Shown one piece after another: positions 35,972 through 46,913 of a stretch of 64,000 nucleotides of DNA. The notes below the pieces were generated by a model, which saw nothing but the letters and a program-made list of their open reading frames with translations, was not told the DNA's origin and did no database searches. This DNA comes from Constrictibacter sp. MBR-5. GTDB taxonomy: Bacteria; Pseudomonadota; Alphaproteobacteria; JAJUGE01. The first letter of the stretch is position 1, and every line of letters begins with the position of its first letter. Where the stretch lies: contig NZ_JBEPTK010000019.1 of the NCBI RefSeq assembly GCF_040549485.1, positions 17,833 through 81,832 on the forward strand. The letters run 5' to 3'. The position numbers and the translations under genes are program-made.

Positions 35972-36745
35972 ATGCTGAAGGTCCGGATCATCCCGTGTCT
36001 GGACGTGCATGCCGGCCGCGTCGTGAAGGGCGTGCGCTTCGTCGACCTGCGCGACGCCGGTGACCCGGTCGAGCAGGCGCGCGTCTACGACGCCGCCGGG
36101 GCCGACGAACTCTGCTTCCTCGACATCACCGCCAGCCACGAGAACCGCGACACGCTCTATGACGTGGTGCGCGGCACCGCCGAGCAGTGCTTCATGCCGC
36201 TGACCGTCGGCGGCGGCGTGCGCACCGTCGAGGACATCCGCAAGCTGCTGCTCGCCGGGGCCGACAAGGTGTCGATCAACACCGCGGCGGTCACCCGGCC
36301 GGAGTTCGTACGCGAGGGTGCGGAGAAGTTCGGCAGCCAGTGCATCGTCGTCGCCATCGACGCCAAGCAGGTGGGTCCCGGTCGCTGGGAGGTCTTCACC
36401 CACGGCGGTCGGCGCGAGACCGGCCTGGAGACGGTGGCCTGGGCGCAGCGCATGGTCGAACTCGGCGCCGGCGAGATCCTGCTGACCGCGATGGATCGTG
36501 ACGGCACGCGCCAGGGCTTCGACAACGCGCTGACGCGGGCCGTCTCCGATGCGGTCCGGGTCCCGGTGATCGCGTCCGGCGGCGTCGGCAACCTCGACCA
36601 TCTGGTCGACGGAGTCCGTGAGGGGCACGCCGCCGCCGTGCTCGCGGCGTCCATCTTCCATTTCGGCGAATATTCGATCGGCGAGGCGAAGGCGCACCTG
36701 CGCCAGGCCGGCATCGCCGTGCGCGAGGAGCGCGCCCATGTCTGA
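35972..36745 (+). CDS. hisF: Imidazole glycerol phosphate synthase, cyclase subunit
   Basis: (Beta/alpha)8-barrel cyclase that uses ammonia from HisH to form IGP and AICAR from PRFAR. 257 residues. Seen: [18 protein letters not shown] with the catalytic Asp at about D11, [26 protein letters not shown], the second catalytic Asp in [22 protein letters not shown] and [13 protein letters not shown]. Its stop overlaps the start of hisE. Confidence 0.97.
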   Translation: MLKVRIIPCLDVHAGRVVKGVRFVDLRDAGDPVEQARVYDAAGADELCFLDITASHENRDTLYDVVRGTAEQCFMPLTVGGGVRTVEDIRKLLLAGADKVSINTAAVTRPEFVREGAEKFGSQCIVVAIDAKQVGPGRWEVFTHGGRRETGLETVAWAQRMVELGAGEILLTAMDRDGTRQGFDNALTRAVSDAVRVPVIASGGVGNLDHLVDGVREGHAAAVLAASIFHFGEYSIGEAKAHLRQAGIAVREERAHV

Positions 36746-37082
36746 TCCCGTCGCGCCGAAGCCGACAGCAGTGGCCGACAGTGCCGTCCTGGAGCGCCTC
36801 AGCGCGGTGATCCGCACCCGCCGGGGCGCCGACCCGGCGTCGTCGCGCACGGCCAAGCTCTTCGCCGCCGGCACCGCGAAGATCGCCCAGAAGGTGGGCG
36901 AGGAGGCTGTCGAGACGGTGATCGAGGCCATGCGTGGCGACCGCGAGCGCCTCGTCTCGGAGAGCGCCGACCTCGTCTATCACCTCCTCGTGCTGTGGGC
37001 GGACCGCGATATCGACCCCGCCGACGTCTGGGCGGAGCTTGCCCGGCGCGAAGGCGTGCCCGACCCGCGCGACCGGCGCTGA
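36738..37082 (+). CDS. hisE: Phosphoribosyl-ATP pyrophosphatase
   Basis: MazG-fold enzyme for the second step of histidine synthesis, 114 residues. Seen: [18 protein letters not shown] and the Mg-binding helix [14 protein letters not shown] followed by [23 protein letters not shown] 36738 overlaps the hisF stop by 8 bp. Last gene of the operon; in many relatives coaA follows, but here a DadA-like gene does. hisG, hisD, hisC and hisI are not in the window, so the pathway genes are split. Confidence 0.95.
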   Translation: MSDPVAPKPTAVADSAVLERLSAVIRTRRGADPASSRTAKLFAAGTAKIAQKVGEEAVETVIEAMRGDRERLVSESADLVYHLLVLWADRDIDPADVWAELARREGVPDPRDRR

Positions 37083-37097
37083 ACCCGGACGGACGGG

Positions 37098-37127
37098 AAT
37101 AGGCTTTCCTCCGCGCGCGCGCCTATT
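37098..37127. repeat. Inverted repeat after hisE
   Basis: AATAGGC (37098-37104) and GCCTATT (37121-37127) with a 16-nt loop containing a CG run. Lies in the 78-bp hisE/DadA-like gap; could end the his transcript or be an operator for the next gene. Confidence 0.3.
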
Positions 37128-37160
37128 AAGCTGTCCGCTGCATCGGCGAGGGGGCGGCAC

Positions 37161-38402
37161 ATGGCGAAGCGGGTTGCGGTGATCGGTGCGGGCGTGGTGG
37201 GAATCTGCTGCGCCCTCCAACTCCGCCGCGACGGCCACGACGTGACCGTCTACGACCCCGAGGCGCCGGGCACGCAGACCTCGTTCGGCAATGCCGGCGC
37301 CATCAGCAGCCAGTCCTGCATCCCGATGTCCGGCCCCGGCATCCTGAAGAAGGTTCCAGGATGGCTGATGGACCCGCTCGGGCCGCTCGCCATCCGCATG
37401 GGCTACCTGCCGCGCGTCGCACCCTGGCTCCTGCAGTTCGTGGCGGCCGGCCGGCGCGACCGGGTGCTCGGGCAGGTGAAGGCGCTGCGCTCGCTGCATG
37501 CGCCCGCGATCGATGCGCACCGCGAACTGGCGGCGCTCGCGGGGGCGACCGGCCTGATCCAGCAGAACGGCGGGCTCTACGTCTACGAGACGGACGAGGG
37601 CTTCGCGGGTGACGCCGGCAACCGCGCGCTGATGCGCGAGCACGGCGTCGAGGTGCAGGAACTCGATGCGCACGAGCTGCGGCAGATGGAGCCGGCCCTG
37701 GCGCCGATCTTCCGCCACGGCGTCTTCCTGCCCGAGGGCGGCCATACGCTCGATCCGGGCGGGCTGGTGCAGGCCTATGCCGAGGTGCTGCGGCGCGAAG
37801 GCGGCGAGATCCGTGCCGAGCGCGTGCTCGGATTCGAGAGCTGCCCCGACGGGGTCACCGGTCTCCGGACCGATGCCGGTCTGCGGCCGGCCGACGCGGT
37901 GGTGGTCGCGGCCGGCGCCTGGTCGCACCGGCTGGCGGCGCAGATCGGCGACAAGGTGCCGCTGGAGAGTGAGCGTGGCTACCACATGGTCGTTGGCCAC
38001 CAGCCGGTCCCGACCCGCCGGCCGGTCAGCTTCATCGAGCGGCGCTTCATGGCGACGACGATGAACATGGGCCTGCGCCTCGCCGGGACCGTCGAGTTTG
38101 CCGGCCTCGACGCCGCGCCCAACTGGGGCAGGGCGGACAAGCTGGTCGAGCACGCCCGCCGCGCCTTCGCGACCCTCTCGACCGAGACCACCAGCCGCTG
38201 GATGGGGCATCGTCCGTCGACGCCCGACTCGCTGCCAGTGATCGGGCGCGCCCCGGGTTCGTCGAACGTGATCTACGCCTTCGGCCACGGCCATCTCGGC
38301 CTCACCGGCTCCGCCATCACAGGCGGCATCGTGGCGGATCTGGTCGGCGGCCGGCCGCCGCGCGTCGACCCGACGCCCTTCTCGGCCGCCCGCTTCCATT
38401 GA
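37161..38402 (+). CDS. FAD-dependent amino-acid dehydrogenase (DadA-like)
   Basis: 413-residue DAO-superfamily flavoprotein. Seen: the FAD-binding VAVIGAGVVGICCALQL at the N-terminus, SFGNAGAIS, the central VAAGAWSHRLAAQIGD and the C-terminal FAD contact FGHGHLGLTGS. Resembles D-amino-acid dehydrogenase, which oxidises D-amino acids into the respiratory chain at the inner membrane; D-hydroxyproline or another substrate is equally possible. A purine-rich GAGGGGGCGG precedes the ATG. Follows hisE at 78 bp; no alanine racemase gene beside it. Confidence 0.85.
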   Translation: MAKRVAVIGAGVVGICCALQLRRDGHDVTVYDPEAPGTQTSFGNAGAISSQSCIPMSGPGILKKVPGWLMDPLGPLAIRMGYLPRVAPWLLQFVAAGRRDRVLGQVKALRSLHAPAIDAHRELAALAGATGLIQQNGGLYVYETDEGFAGDAGNRALMREHGVEVQELDAHELRQMEPALAPIFRHGVFLPEGGHTLDPGGLVQAYAEVLRREGGEIRAERVLGFESCPDGVTGLRTDAGLRPADAVVVAAGAWSHRLAAQIGDKVPLESERGYHMVVGHQPVPTRRPVSFIERRFMATTMNMGLRLAGTVEFAGLDAAPNWGRADKLVEHARRAFATLSTETTSRWMGHRPSTPDSLPVIGRAPGSSNVIYAFGHGHLGLTGSAITGGIVADLVGGRPPRVDPTPFSAARFH

Positions 38403-38513
38403 TCGCTTCGGGCGCCGCCCCTTGCCGAGCAATCGGCCTGCAACCCATCTCTGCTAGACTGCCAACGATCGCGGCCGTCGGGCCGTCCTCGCGACAGAGA
38501 GCATGAAAAGCCC

Positions 38514-39347
38514 ATGACCCTTCGCCGATTTCACCCGGTCCTGCTGGCCGGTCTCGTGCTCGCCGCTCCGTCGATCGCCGATGCGCAGCGTTACGATCCG
38601 CGGGGAAGCGACCCCGTCGCCGGCGTCGACCCGTACCGGGAGCGGGTGGAGGTCCGCCTGAATGCCATGGAGAGCGAGCTGCGCTCGGTGACCGGCAAGG
38701 TCGAGGACATGACCTACAACGTCCGGCGGCTGCAGGATCGCCTGGACAAGCTCGTCGCCGACGTGGACTTCCGCCTCACCAGCATCGAACGCGCGCTGCG
38801 CGAGGGCGGCGGGGCGGGTGCGCCGGCTGCCGGTGGTGCGACGCCGCCCGCGGCGTCCGCGGCAGGCGGCGGCGAGCGGTCCGCCGACACGACGTTGTCG
38901 GCCGGAACGCGTTCCCCCGCGACGGAGCAGCGTCCGCAGGCGAACGTCACGCTGCCGAGCGGCTCGGCGATGGACCAGTACGCCTTCGCCCAGCAGCTCA
39001 TGTCCCAGACGCGCTATGCCGAGGCGGAATCCGCGTTCAAGCAGTTCATCCAGAAGCATCCGGACGGCCAGCTCGCCGACAATGCGCGCTATTGGCTGGC
39101 GGAGACCTACTATGTGCGCCGCGAGTATCCCGAGGCGGCCAGCATGTTCCTGGAGAGCTATCAGAAGGCGCCGAGCGGCAGCAAGGCGCCGGACAATCTG
39201 CTGAAGCTCGGCCTGTCCCTCTCCGCGCTGCAGAAGAAGCAGGAGGCCTGCGTGGCGCTCGACAAGCTGCTCCGCGACCATGGGAACGCCGACAGCCGCA
39301 TCCGCCAGCGTGCCGAGCAGGAGCGCAGCCAGCTCGCCTGCGGCTGA
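38514..39347 (+). CDS. ybgF: Tol-Pal associated periplasmic protein YbgF/CpoB
   Basis: 277-residue periplasmic protein. Seen: a signal peptide (about 1-23, ending IADAQ), a trimerising coiled coil (about 38-92, RVEVRLNAMESELRSVTGKV), an Ala/Gly/Pro linker (about 100-145) and a C-terminal TPR domain (about 150-275) with YAFAQQLMSQTRYAEAESAF and LADNARYWLAETYYVRREY. The family coordinates PBP1B activity with the Tol-Pal system during division. The tol genes and pal, normally upstream, are absent; the DadA-like gene is there instead. Downstream order tilS-ftsH-folP-glmM is conserved. Confidence 0.92.
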   Translation: MTLRRFHPVLLAGLVLAAPSIADAQRYDPRGSDPVAGVDPYRERVEVRLNAMESELRSVTGKVEDMTYNVRRLQDRLDKLVADVDFRLTSIERALREGGGAGAPAAGGATPPAASAAGGGERSADTTLSAGTRSPATEQRPQANVTLPSGSAMDQYAFAQQLMSQTRYAEAESAFKQFIQKHPDGQLADNARYWLAETYYVRREYPEAASMFLESYQKAPSGSKAPDNLLKLGLSLSALQKKQEACVALDKLLRDHGNADSRIRQRAEQERSQLACG

Positions 39348-39363
39348 TCGTCGTTCAGCAGCC

Positions 39364-40680
39364 GTGGCTGACGTGGAGTCGGGCAGCGCGACACCTGTCG
39401 GCGACGCGGAGTTCGGCGCCTGGATGGCGGCGCTCGGTCCGTTCGAAGCCGAGCCGCGGCTGGCGGTGGCCGTATCGGGCGGATCGGACAGCATCGCCCT
39501 GGCCGTCCTGGCCGATCGCTGGTGCCGCGCATGCGACGGCAGCGTGCTCGCCCTGACGGTCGACCACGGGCTGCGCGAGGGCGCCGCGGCGGAAGCGGCG
39601 GACGCCGGCAGAATCCTCGCCCGAGAAGGCGTGGCGCAGCATGTGCTCCGCTGGGAGGGGGCGAAGCCCGCCGCGGGCATTCAGGCGGCGGCGCGCGCCG
39701 CACGCTACCGTCTTCTGGAAGACGCCTGCGCGGCTGCCGGCATTCTGCATCTGCTGGTGGCGCACCACGCGGACGATCAGGCCGAGACGCTGCTGCTCCG
39801 CCTGGGGCATGGCAGCGGGCCGTTCGGGCTGGCGGGCATGTCGGCCATCCGCGAGCGCCGGCGGGTCAGGGTCGTTCGCCCGCTGCTGACGGCGACCCGC
39901 GCGCGACTCCGCGCCACCCTGGAAACCTCGGGCATTCCCTGGCTCGACGACCCGTCGAACCGAAACCCCGCATTCGCGCGCACGGGCGCCCGGGACCTGC
40001 TGCAGGCCGCTGCGCCGCACGCGCCGGCCGGACCGGCGCTCGCCGCATCGGCGCGCCGGCTCGGGCGGGCGCGCCAAGCGGCCGAGGGCGCGCTGGCCGG
40101 CCTGATCGCTGCGGCGGTGACGCTGCGACCCGAAGGCTACGCCTTGGTCGATGCCGCACTGTTCAGCGCAGCGCCGGCGGATGCGCGGTTGCGGCTGCTG
40201 GCGGCGGTGACCGGCGCGCTGGGCGGTGGCGACTGGCCGCCGCGCGACGAGCGCGTCGAGCGCTTCGACCATCGCATGCGCGACGCCGGCTTCCGCCAGC
40301 ATACGCTGGGCGGATGTCTGGTGCGGGCGGTACGCGGCGCATTTCTCGTCTGCCGCGAGCCGGAGGTGGCGCCGACGCTGACGGTGGCCGCGGGTGAGCG
40401 TCTGCACTGGGACGGACGCTTCGACATCGCTGTGCCGGCCGGCTCGGGCGAGGGCCTGACGGTGGGGCCGTTCGGCGCCGCGCGGCGGGACCGCCGGCGT
40501 TCCCTGTTGCCGGCGAGCGTGCGCGCCGGACTGCCCGTTCTGCGCGACGTGCGGGGGATCGTCGCGGCGGCCGAGCCGCTGCGTGCCGATGAGAGCGTTG
40601 ATCCCGCAGCGATTCCATCGCTGTCGGCCACCTTCCGGCCGAGGAGGCCGCTGATGGGGCCGGGTTTCGCGCTTGTTTGA
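39364..40680 (+). CDS. tilS: tRNA(Ile)-lysidine synthetase
   Basis: Essential enzyme that attaches lysine to C34 of the CAU-anticodon tRNA-Ile so it reads AUA. 438 residues from the GTG at 39364. Seen: the PP-loop SGGSDS (about 38-43), VDHGLREGAAAEA, the HHADDQAETLLLRL motif, WLDDPSNRNPAFAR and a weaker C-terminal domain. The start is uncertain: the frame stays open upstream into ybgF, and ATG 39424 would cut into the fold just before the PP-loop. Probably translated from the ybgF transcript. Confidence 0.92.
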   Translation: MADVESGSATPVGDAEFGAWMAALGPFEAEPRLAVAVSGGSDSIALAVLADRWCRACDGSVLALTVDHGLREGAAAEAADAGRILAREGVAQHVLRWEGAKPAAGIQAAARAARYRLLEDACAAAGILHLLVAHHADDQAETLLLRLGHGSGPFGLAGMSAIRERRRVRVVRPLLTATRARLRATLETSGIPWLDDPSNRNPAFARTGARDLLQAAAPHAPAGPALAASARRLGRARQAAEGALAGLIAAAVTLRPEGYALVDAALFSAAPADARLRLLAAVTGALGGGDWPPRDERVERFDHRMRDAGFRQHTLGGCLVRAVRGAFLVCREPEVAPTLTVAAGERLHWDGRFDIAVPAGSGEGLTVGPFGAARRDRRRSLLPASVRAGLPVLRDVRGIVAAAEPLRADESVDPAAIPSLSATFRPRRPLMGPGFALV

Positions 40681-40775
40681 GGCACGGCCGGCATTATCTT
40701 GGATTTCACGATGCCGATCGAATTGGGTCGCCTTTCGCCTGCTTGGGCCGCGACCCGTCTGCATAGGGGACTAGG

Positions 40776-42704
<1,929 letters not shown>

Positions 42705-42712
42705 GGGCGACC

Positions 42713-43825
42713 ATGGACAGGACCGACGACCCCGCGCTCGCGCGGGGTTTTCGCCTTTTGGAGCAGGGCTGGCTGCCGCAGCCCGACGGCCTCGTGTCGG
42801 GACGCGCCGCTGCGGATCTGATCGAAGCCGGAGTCGCGCTTCCGCTTCCCGGAGGACGCTCCGCCTTCACGCTGTGTCGCCTCCATCCGCCTCCGGGCGT
42901 CGGCGCGGCGCCGGTTCCGATGCCGATCACGCAGATGTGTAGTCGGGCGCGCGACCTGCTTCCCGCCGCGTTTCGCGTCTCCGAGCGGCCCGCCTTCGCC
43001 GGGCTCGACCTGCGCCAGCCTCGGCTGATGGGCATCGTCAACGTCACGCCGGACAGCTTTTCCGACGGCGGGAGGCATTTCGCGACCGAGGCGGCCGTGG
43101 CGCACGGCCTCTCGCTGCGCGACGGCGGTGCGGACATTCTCGACGTGGGCGGCGAGTCGACGCGGCCGGGGGCCGAACCTGTTCCGGTCGAGGAGGAGTT
43201 GCGGCGGGTGGTGCCGGTGGTGCGTGCGCTCGCCGCGGCGGGCGGGGCGCGCGTGTCGATCGACACCCGTCACGCGCCCGTCATGCGCGCCGCCATCGCC
43301 GCCGGCGCCGATATCGTCAACGATGTCAGTGCGTTGGAACATGATCCCGACAGTATCGCCGCCGTCGCCGAGAGCGGTGTCGCGGTGGTGCTGATGCACA
43401 TGCAGGGCGAGCCGCGCACCATGCAGGCGTCACCCCGCTACATTCATGCCCCGACAGAGGTCTACGACCGTCTCGCCCGCCGCATCGACGCCTGTACCGC
43501 CGCCGGCATCGGCCGGGACCGGATCGCGGTCGATCCGGGGATCGGTTTCGGCAAGACCCTCGACCACAATCTGGCTTTGCTGGATGCGCTGCCCATGCTG
43601 CAGGGCCTTGGCTGCGCCGTTCTGCTGGGCGTCTCGCGCAAGGGATTTCTCGGGCGCCTCGGCGGCGGGGCGGTGGCGGCGGAGCGCACGGGCGCGTCGA
43701 TTGCCGCGGGGTTGCGCGGCATCACATGCGGCGCGGATATTCTGCGTGTACATGATGTGCCGGAGACCGCTCGTGCCCTCGCGGTGTGGAGCGGTCTTCA
43801 TCTTCGGTTCAGGGTAGACGACTAG
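42713..43825 (+). CDS. folP: Dihydropteroate synthase
   Basis: Joins pABA to the pterin pyrophosphate in folate synthesis; the sulfonamide target. 370 residues, against about 280 for the core enzyme: the extra ~100 N-terminal residues precede the TIM barrel, which begins at PRLMGIVNVTPDSFSDGG. Also seen: DVGGESTRPGAEPVP, VSIDTRHAPVMRAA, INDVSALEHD-like segment and VDPGIGFGKTLDHN. Extended N-termini occur in alphaproteobacterial FolP. ATG 42713 has GAGGG 5 nt upstream; a GTG at 42701 overlapping the ftsH stop is the alternative. Confidence 0.94.
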   Translation: MDRTDDPALARGFRLLEQGWLPQPDGLVSGRAAADLIEAGVALPLPGGRSAFTLCRLHPPPGVGAAPVPMPITQMCSRARDLLPAAFRVSERPAFAGLDLRQPRLMGIVNVTPDSFSDGGRHFATEAAVAHGLSLRDGGADILDVGGESTRPGAEPVPVEEELRRVVPVVRALAAAGGARVSIDTRHAPVMRAAIAAGADIVNDVSALEHDPDSIAAVAESGVAVVLMHMQGEPRTMQASPRYIHAPTEVYDRLARRIDACTAAGIGRDRIAVDPGIGFGKTLDHNLALLDALPMLQGLGCAVLLGVSRKGFLGRLGGGAVAAERTGASIAAGLRGITCGADILRVHDVPETARALAVWSGLHLRFRVDD

Positions 43826-43888
43826 GCTGGTTGGTCTGGCCCGAACTGGTAGTTTACCCAGGTTTACAACAGGGAGCATATTCGGCGC

Positions 43889-45229
43889 ATGTCCCGCGAA
43901 CTTTTCGGCACCGACGGCATCCGCGGCAAGGCGAATCTCGAGCCGATGACGGCCGATACCGCCCTGCGCGTCGCGATGGCGACGGCGCTGCACTTTCGCA
44001 ACGGTCATCATCAGACCGTGGTGATCGGCAAGGATACTCGGCTGTCAGGTTATCTGCTTGAGCCCGCCATGACCGCCGGGTTCGTCGGAATGGGCATGGA
44101 TGTGGTGCTGGTAGGCCCGATTCCGACGCCTGCCGTCGCGATGCTCACCCGCTCGCTGCGCGCCGACCTGGGCGTCGTGATTTCGGCCTCGCACAATCCG
44201 TTCGAGGACAACGGCATCAAGCTGTTCGGCGCGGACGGCTTTAAGCTCTCTGACGAGGTCGAGCGAGAGATCGAGGGCAACCTCGAAAGGGTGGTCGAGT
44301 CGCGGGCTGCCCCCTCCCAGCTCGGCCGGGCGCGCCGCATGGACGACGCGGGAGGGCGGTATGTCGAGTTCGTGAAGTCGAGCTTCCCGCGCGGCATGCG
44401 GCTCGACGGCCTCAAGATCGTCGTCGACTGCGCCCACGGCGCCGCCTACAAGGTTGCGCCAAACGTCCTGTGGGAACTCGGTGCCGAAGTCGTCACGATC
44501 GGCGTGCAGCCGAACGGCACCAACATCAACGAGCGCTGCGGGGCCACGCACCCGGAGACGCTGGCCGAGGCCGTTCTCGCCAACTGCGCGGACGTCGGCA
44601 TCGCGCTCGATGGGGATGCGGATCGCATCCAGATGGTCGACGAGAAGGGCCGCAAGATCGACGGCGACCAAGTCATGGGCCTGATCGCCGCGAGCTGGCG
44701 CGCCGACGGCCGCCTGCGCGGCGACGGCATCGTCGCGACAGTGATGTCGAACCTCGGCCTGGAGCGCCACCTGCGGTCGCTCGGCCTGCGCCTGGAGCGG
44801 ACCAAGGTCGGCGACCGCTACGTCGTCGAGCGCATGCGCGAGATCGGCTGGAACGTCGGCGGCGAACAGTCTGGCCATGTGGTGCTCAGCGACTATGCGA
44901 CGACGGGCGACGGCCTGACGGCCGCCCTGCAGATCCTGTCCTGCCTCGTTCAGGCGAACCGCCCGGCGAGCGAGGTGCTGCGCGTCTTCGAGCCGCTGCC
45001 GCAGATCCTGCGGAACGTGCGCATCCACGGCATGTCGCCGCTCGATCAGGCGGAAGTACGTCACGTCATGGCGGACGCCGAAGCCAGGCTCGCCAGCGGC
45101 GGCCGGCTGCTGATCCGGAAGTCCGGCACCGAGCCGCTGATCCGCGTCATGGCCGAGGGCGAGGACGAGGTTCTCGTGACGGCGGTGGTCAACGACGTTG
45201 CCGACGCCATTCAGCGCGCTGCGACCTGA
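43889..45229 (+). CDS. glmM: Phosphoglucosamine mutase
   Basis: Converts glucosamine-6-P to glucosamine-1-P for UDP-GlcNAc, feeding peptidoglycan and LPS. 446 residues, normal. Seen: [12 protein letters not shown] at the N-terminus, the phosphoserine loop [17 protein letters not shown] (S101), the metal loop [12 protein letters not shown], the sugar loop GGEQSGHVV and the phosphate-binding [18 protein letters not shown] lies 12 nt before the ATG, slightly long. 33 bp separate its stop from the proposed thiD start. Confidence 0.97.
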   Translation: MSRELFGTDGIRGKANLEPMTADTALRVAMATALHFRNGHHQTVVIGKDTRLSGYLLEPAMTAGFVGMGMDVVLVGPIPTPAVAMLTRSLRADLGVVISASHNPFEDNGIKLFGADGFKLSDEVEREIEGNLERVVESRAAPSQLGRARRMDDAGGRYVEFVKSSFPRGMRLDGLKIVVDCAHGAAYKVAPNVLWELGAEVVTIGVQPNGTNINERCGATHPETLAEAVLANCADVGIALDGDADRIQMVDEKGRKIDGDQVMGLIAASWRADGRLRGDGIVATVMSNLGLERHLRSLGLRLERTKVGDRYVVERMREIGWNVGGEQSGHVVLSDYATTGDGLTAALQILSCLVQANRPASEVLRVFEPLPQILRNVRIHGMSPLDQAEVRHVMADAEARLASGGRLLIRKSGTEPLIRVMAEGEDEVLVTAVVNDVADAIQRAAT

Positions 45230-45262
45230 ACGCGCGGTCACAATCAGGGCAGGGAGCGGACC

Positions 45263-46084
45263 ATTAAGCTGCAAGGACGAGTCCTCATCATCGCCGGATC
45301 CGATTCCGGCGGAGGCGCCGGCATCCAGGCCGACATCAAGACGGTGACCGCCCTCGGCGGTTATGCGATGACCGCGATCACGGCCCTGACCGCGCAGAAC
45401 ACGCAGGGCGTGTTCGGCGTCCATCCGGTGCCGCCCGACTTCATCGCGGAACAGATCCGGCTGGTCCTGCGCGACATCGGCGCGGATGCGGTAAAGCTCG
45501 GCATGCTGCACGACGCCGCGGTGATCGATGCCGTTGCCGATGTCCTGGTGGCCGAGGCGCCGGGCGTGCCGCTGGTCCTCGATCCGGTGATGGTCGCGAA
45601 GGGCGGTGCGGCACTGCTCGATCCCAACGCATCCGTGACGTTGAAGCGGCGTCTGCCGATCATCGCGCGCATCATCACGCCGAACATCCCGGAAGCGGAA
45701 GCGCTGAGCGGGTTGAACATCGGCGATCTCGACCAGATGCGGCACGCCGCGGCCATGCTCGTGACGCTGGGCGTCGAGACGGTCCTGTTGAAGGGCGGGC
45801 ATCTCGACGGCGACGATGTGACGGACATCCTGGCGACGGCCGACGGCCTCATCGAGATGACGTCGCCGCGGATCGATACCGCGCACACCCACGGGACGGG
45901 CTGTTCGCTGGCGTCGGCGATCGCGACCGGACTGGCCCAGGGTCTCGACCTCGAGGCTGCGGTGCGTCGTGCCCGGGCCTACGTGCATGAGGCCATCCTG
46001 TCGGCCCCCGGCTTCGGCAAGGGCCACGGCCCGCTCAACCACGTCCACACTCTGGCGCCATACATGCTCAACGGTGCATCCTGA
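45263..46084 (+). CDS. thiD: Hydroxymethylpyrimidine/phosphomethylpyrimidine kinase, ATT start
   Basis: Two-step kinase making HMP-PP for thiamin; 273 residues. Seen: RVLIIAGSDSGGGAGIQADI (residues 6-25), GGYAMTAITALTAQNTQGV, DPVMVAKGGAALL and the ATP-site THGTGCSLASAIAT. The conserved N-terminal nucleotide-binding segment is in frame upstream of the first ATG/GTG/TTG codon (GTG 45344). Going back to the glmM stop, the only start-like position in register is ATT 45263 (IKLQGRV), with AGGGAG exactly 6 nt before it. I therefore annotate an ATT start, as known for infC. Starting at GTG 45344 would remove the GSDSGGGAG loop. No TPP riboswitch is visible. Confidence 0.85.
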   Translation: MKLQGRVLIIAGSDSGGGAGIQADIKTVTALGGYAMTAITALTAQNTQGVFGVHPVPPDFIAEQIRLVLRDIGADAVKLGMLHDAAVIDAVADVLVAEAPGVPLVLDPVMVAKGGAALLDPNASVTLKRRLPIIARIITPNIPEAEALSGLNIGDLDQMRHAAAMLVTLGVETVLLKGGHLDGDDVTDILATADGLIEMTSPRIDTAHTHGTGCSLASAIATGLAQGLDLEAAVRRARAYVHEAILSAPGFGKGHGPLNHVHTLAPYMLNGAS

Positions 46085-46121
46085 CGGCTGCCCGCACGCG
46101 GCGGGTTCCTGGGAGCGAGCG

Positions 46122-46904
46122 ATGTCTATTCCGATCTATCAGGTCGATGCCTTTGCCGACCGGGTGTTCGGCGGCAATCCTGCCGCCGTTTGCCCGCTGG
46201 AAACCTGGCTGCCCGACGCCGTGATGCAGGCGATCGCGGCAGAGAACAACCTCTCCGAGACGGCCTTCTTCGTGCCGCGCGGCGACGACTACGACCTGCG
46301 CTGGTTTACGCCGGGTGTCGAGGTCGATCTCTGCGGCCACGCGACGCTCGGCTCGGCTTGGGTGATCTTCAATCGCCTCGCACCAGAGCGCTCGGTCGTG
46401 CGCTTCCATACGCGCAGCGGCATCCTGACCGTGAAGCGCGACGGCGACAGCCTCGCCATGGATCTCCCGGCCAACCCGGCGAAGCCGTGCGACGATGCGC
46501 CGGGCCTGCTGGAGGCGCTGGGTGCGACACCCGCCGAGGTGCTGACGACGCGCGACCATTTCGTCGCGGTCTTCCCGACACAGGCCGAGGTGCGCGACCT
46601 GGCGCCCGACTTCGGCCGCATGGCGGCCCTCGACCGCTGGGCGGTGATGGTCACCGCACCCGGCGACGACGTCGACTTCGTCTCCCGCTTCTTCGCGCCG
46701 CGCAAGGGCGTGCCGGAGGATCCCGTTACCGGCTCCGCACACTGCGTCCTCACACCGTTCTGGGCGGCGCGGCTCGGCCGGAACGAACTCACCGCGCGCC
46801 AGATCTCCCGCCGGGGCGGATCCCTGCGCTGCCGCCTCCTGGGGGATCGGGTTGAGTTGGTCGGACGGGTCGCGCCCTATCTGCAGGGCACGATAGACAT
46901 CTGA
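46122..46904 (+). CDS. PhzF-family isomerase
   Basis: 260-residue protein of the PhzF/diaminopimelate-epimerase fold. Seen: IYQVDAFADRVFGGNPAAVC at the N-terminus, the catalytic Glu in NNLSETAFFV (about E45), the second-domain CGHATLGSAW, and DPVTGSAHCVLTPFWA. The family isomerises trans-2,3-dihydro-3-hydroxyanthranilate or related compounds; no other phenazine genes are present, so a general metabolic role is more likely. GGGAG lies 6 nt before ATG 46122. Ends 9 bp from the convergent antiporter gene. Confidence 0.9.
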   Translation: MSIPIYQVDAFADRVFGGNPAAVCPLETWLPDAVMQAIAAENNLSETAFFVPRGDDYDLRWFTPGVEVDLCGHATLGSAWVIFNRLAPERSVVRFHTRSGILTVKRDGDSLAMDLPANPAKPCDDAPGLLEALGATPAEVLTTRDHFVAVFPTQAEVRDLAPDFGRMAALDRWAVMVTAPGDDVDFVSRFFAPRKGVPEDPVTGSAHCVLTPFWAARLGRNELTARQISRRGGSLRCRLLGDRVELVGRVAPYLQGTIDI

Positions 46905-46913
46905 TCCGCGCCC

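Noticed and set aside
36396..38432. 678-residue frame antisense to hisE and the DadA-like gene
   Set aside because: Shadow of several well-supported genes; no motif of its own.
45230..45262. TPP riboswitch before thiD
   Set aside because: The 33-nt gap to glmM cannot hold a THI element.
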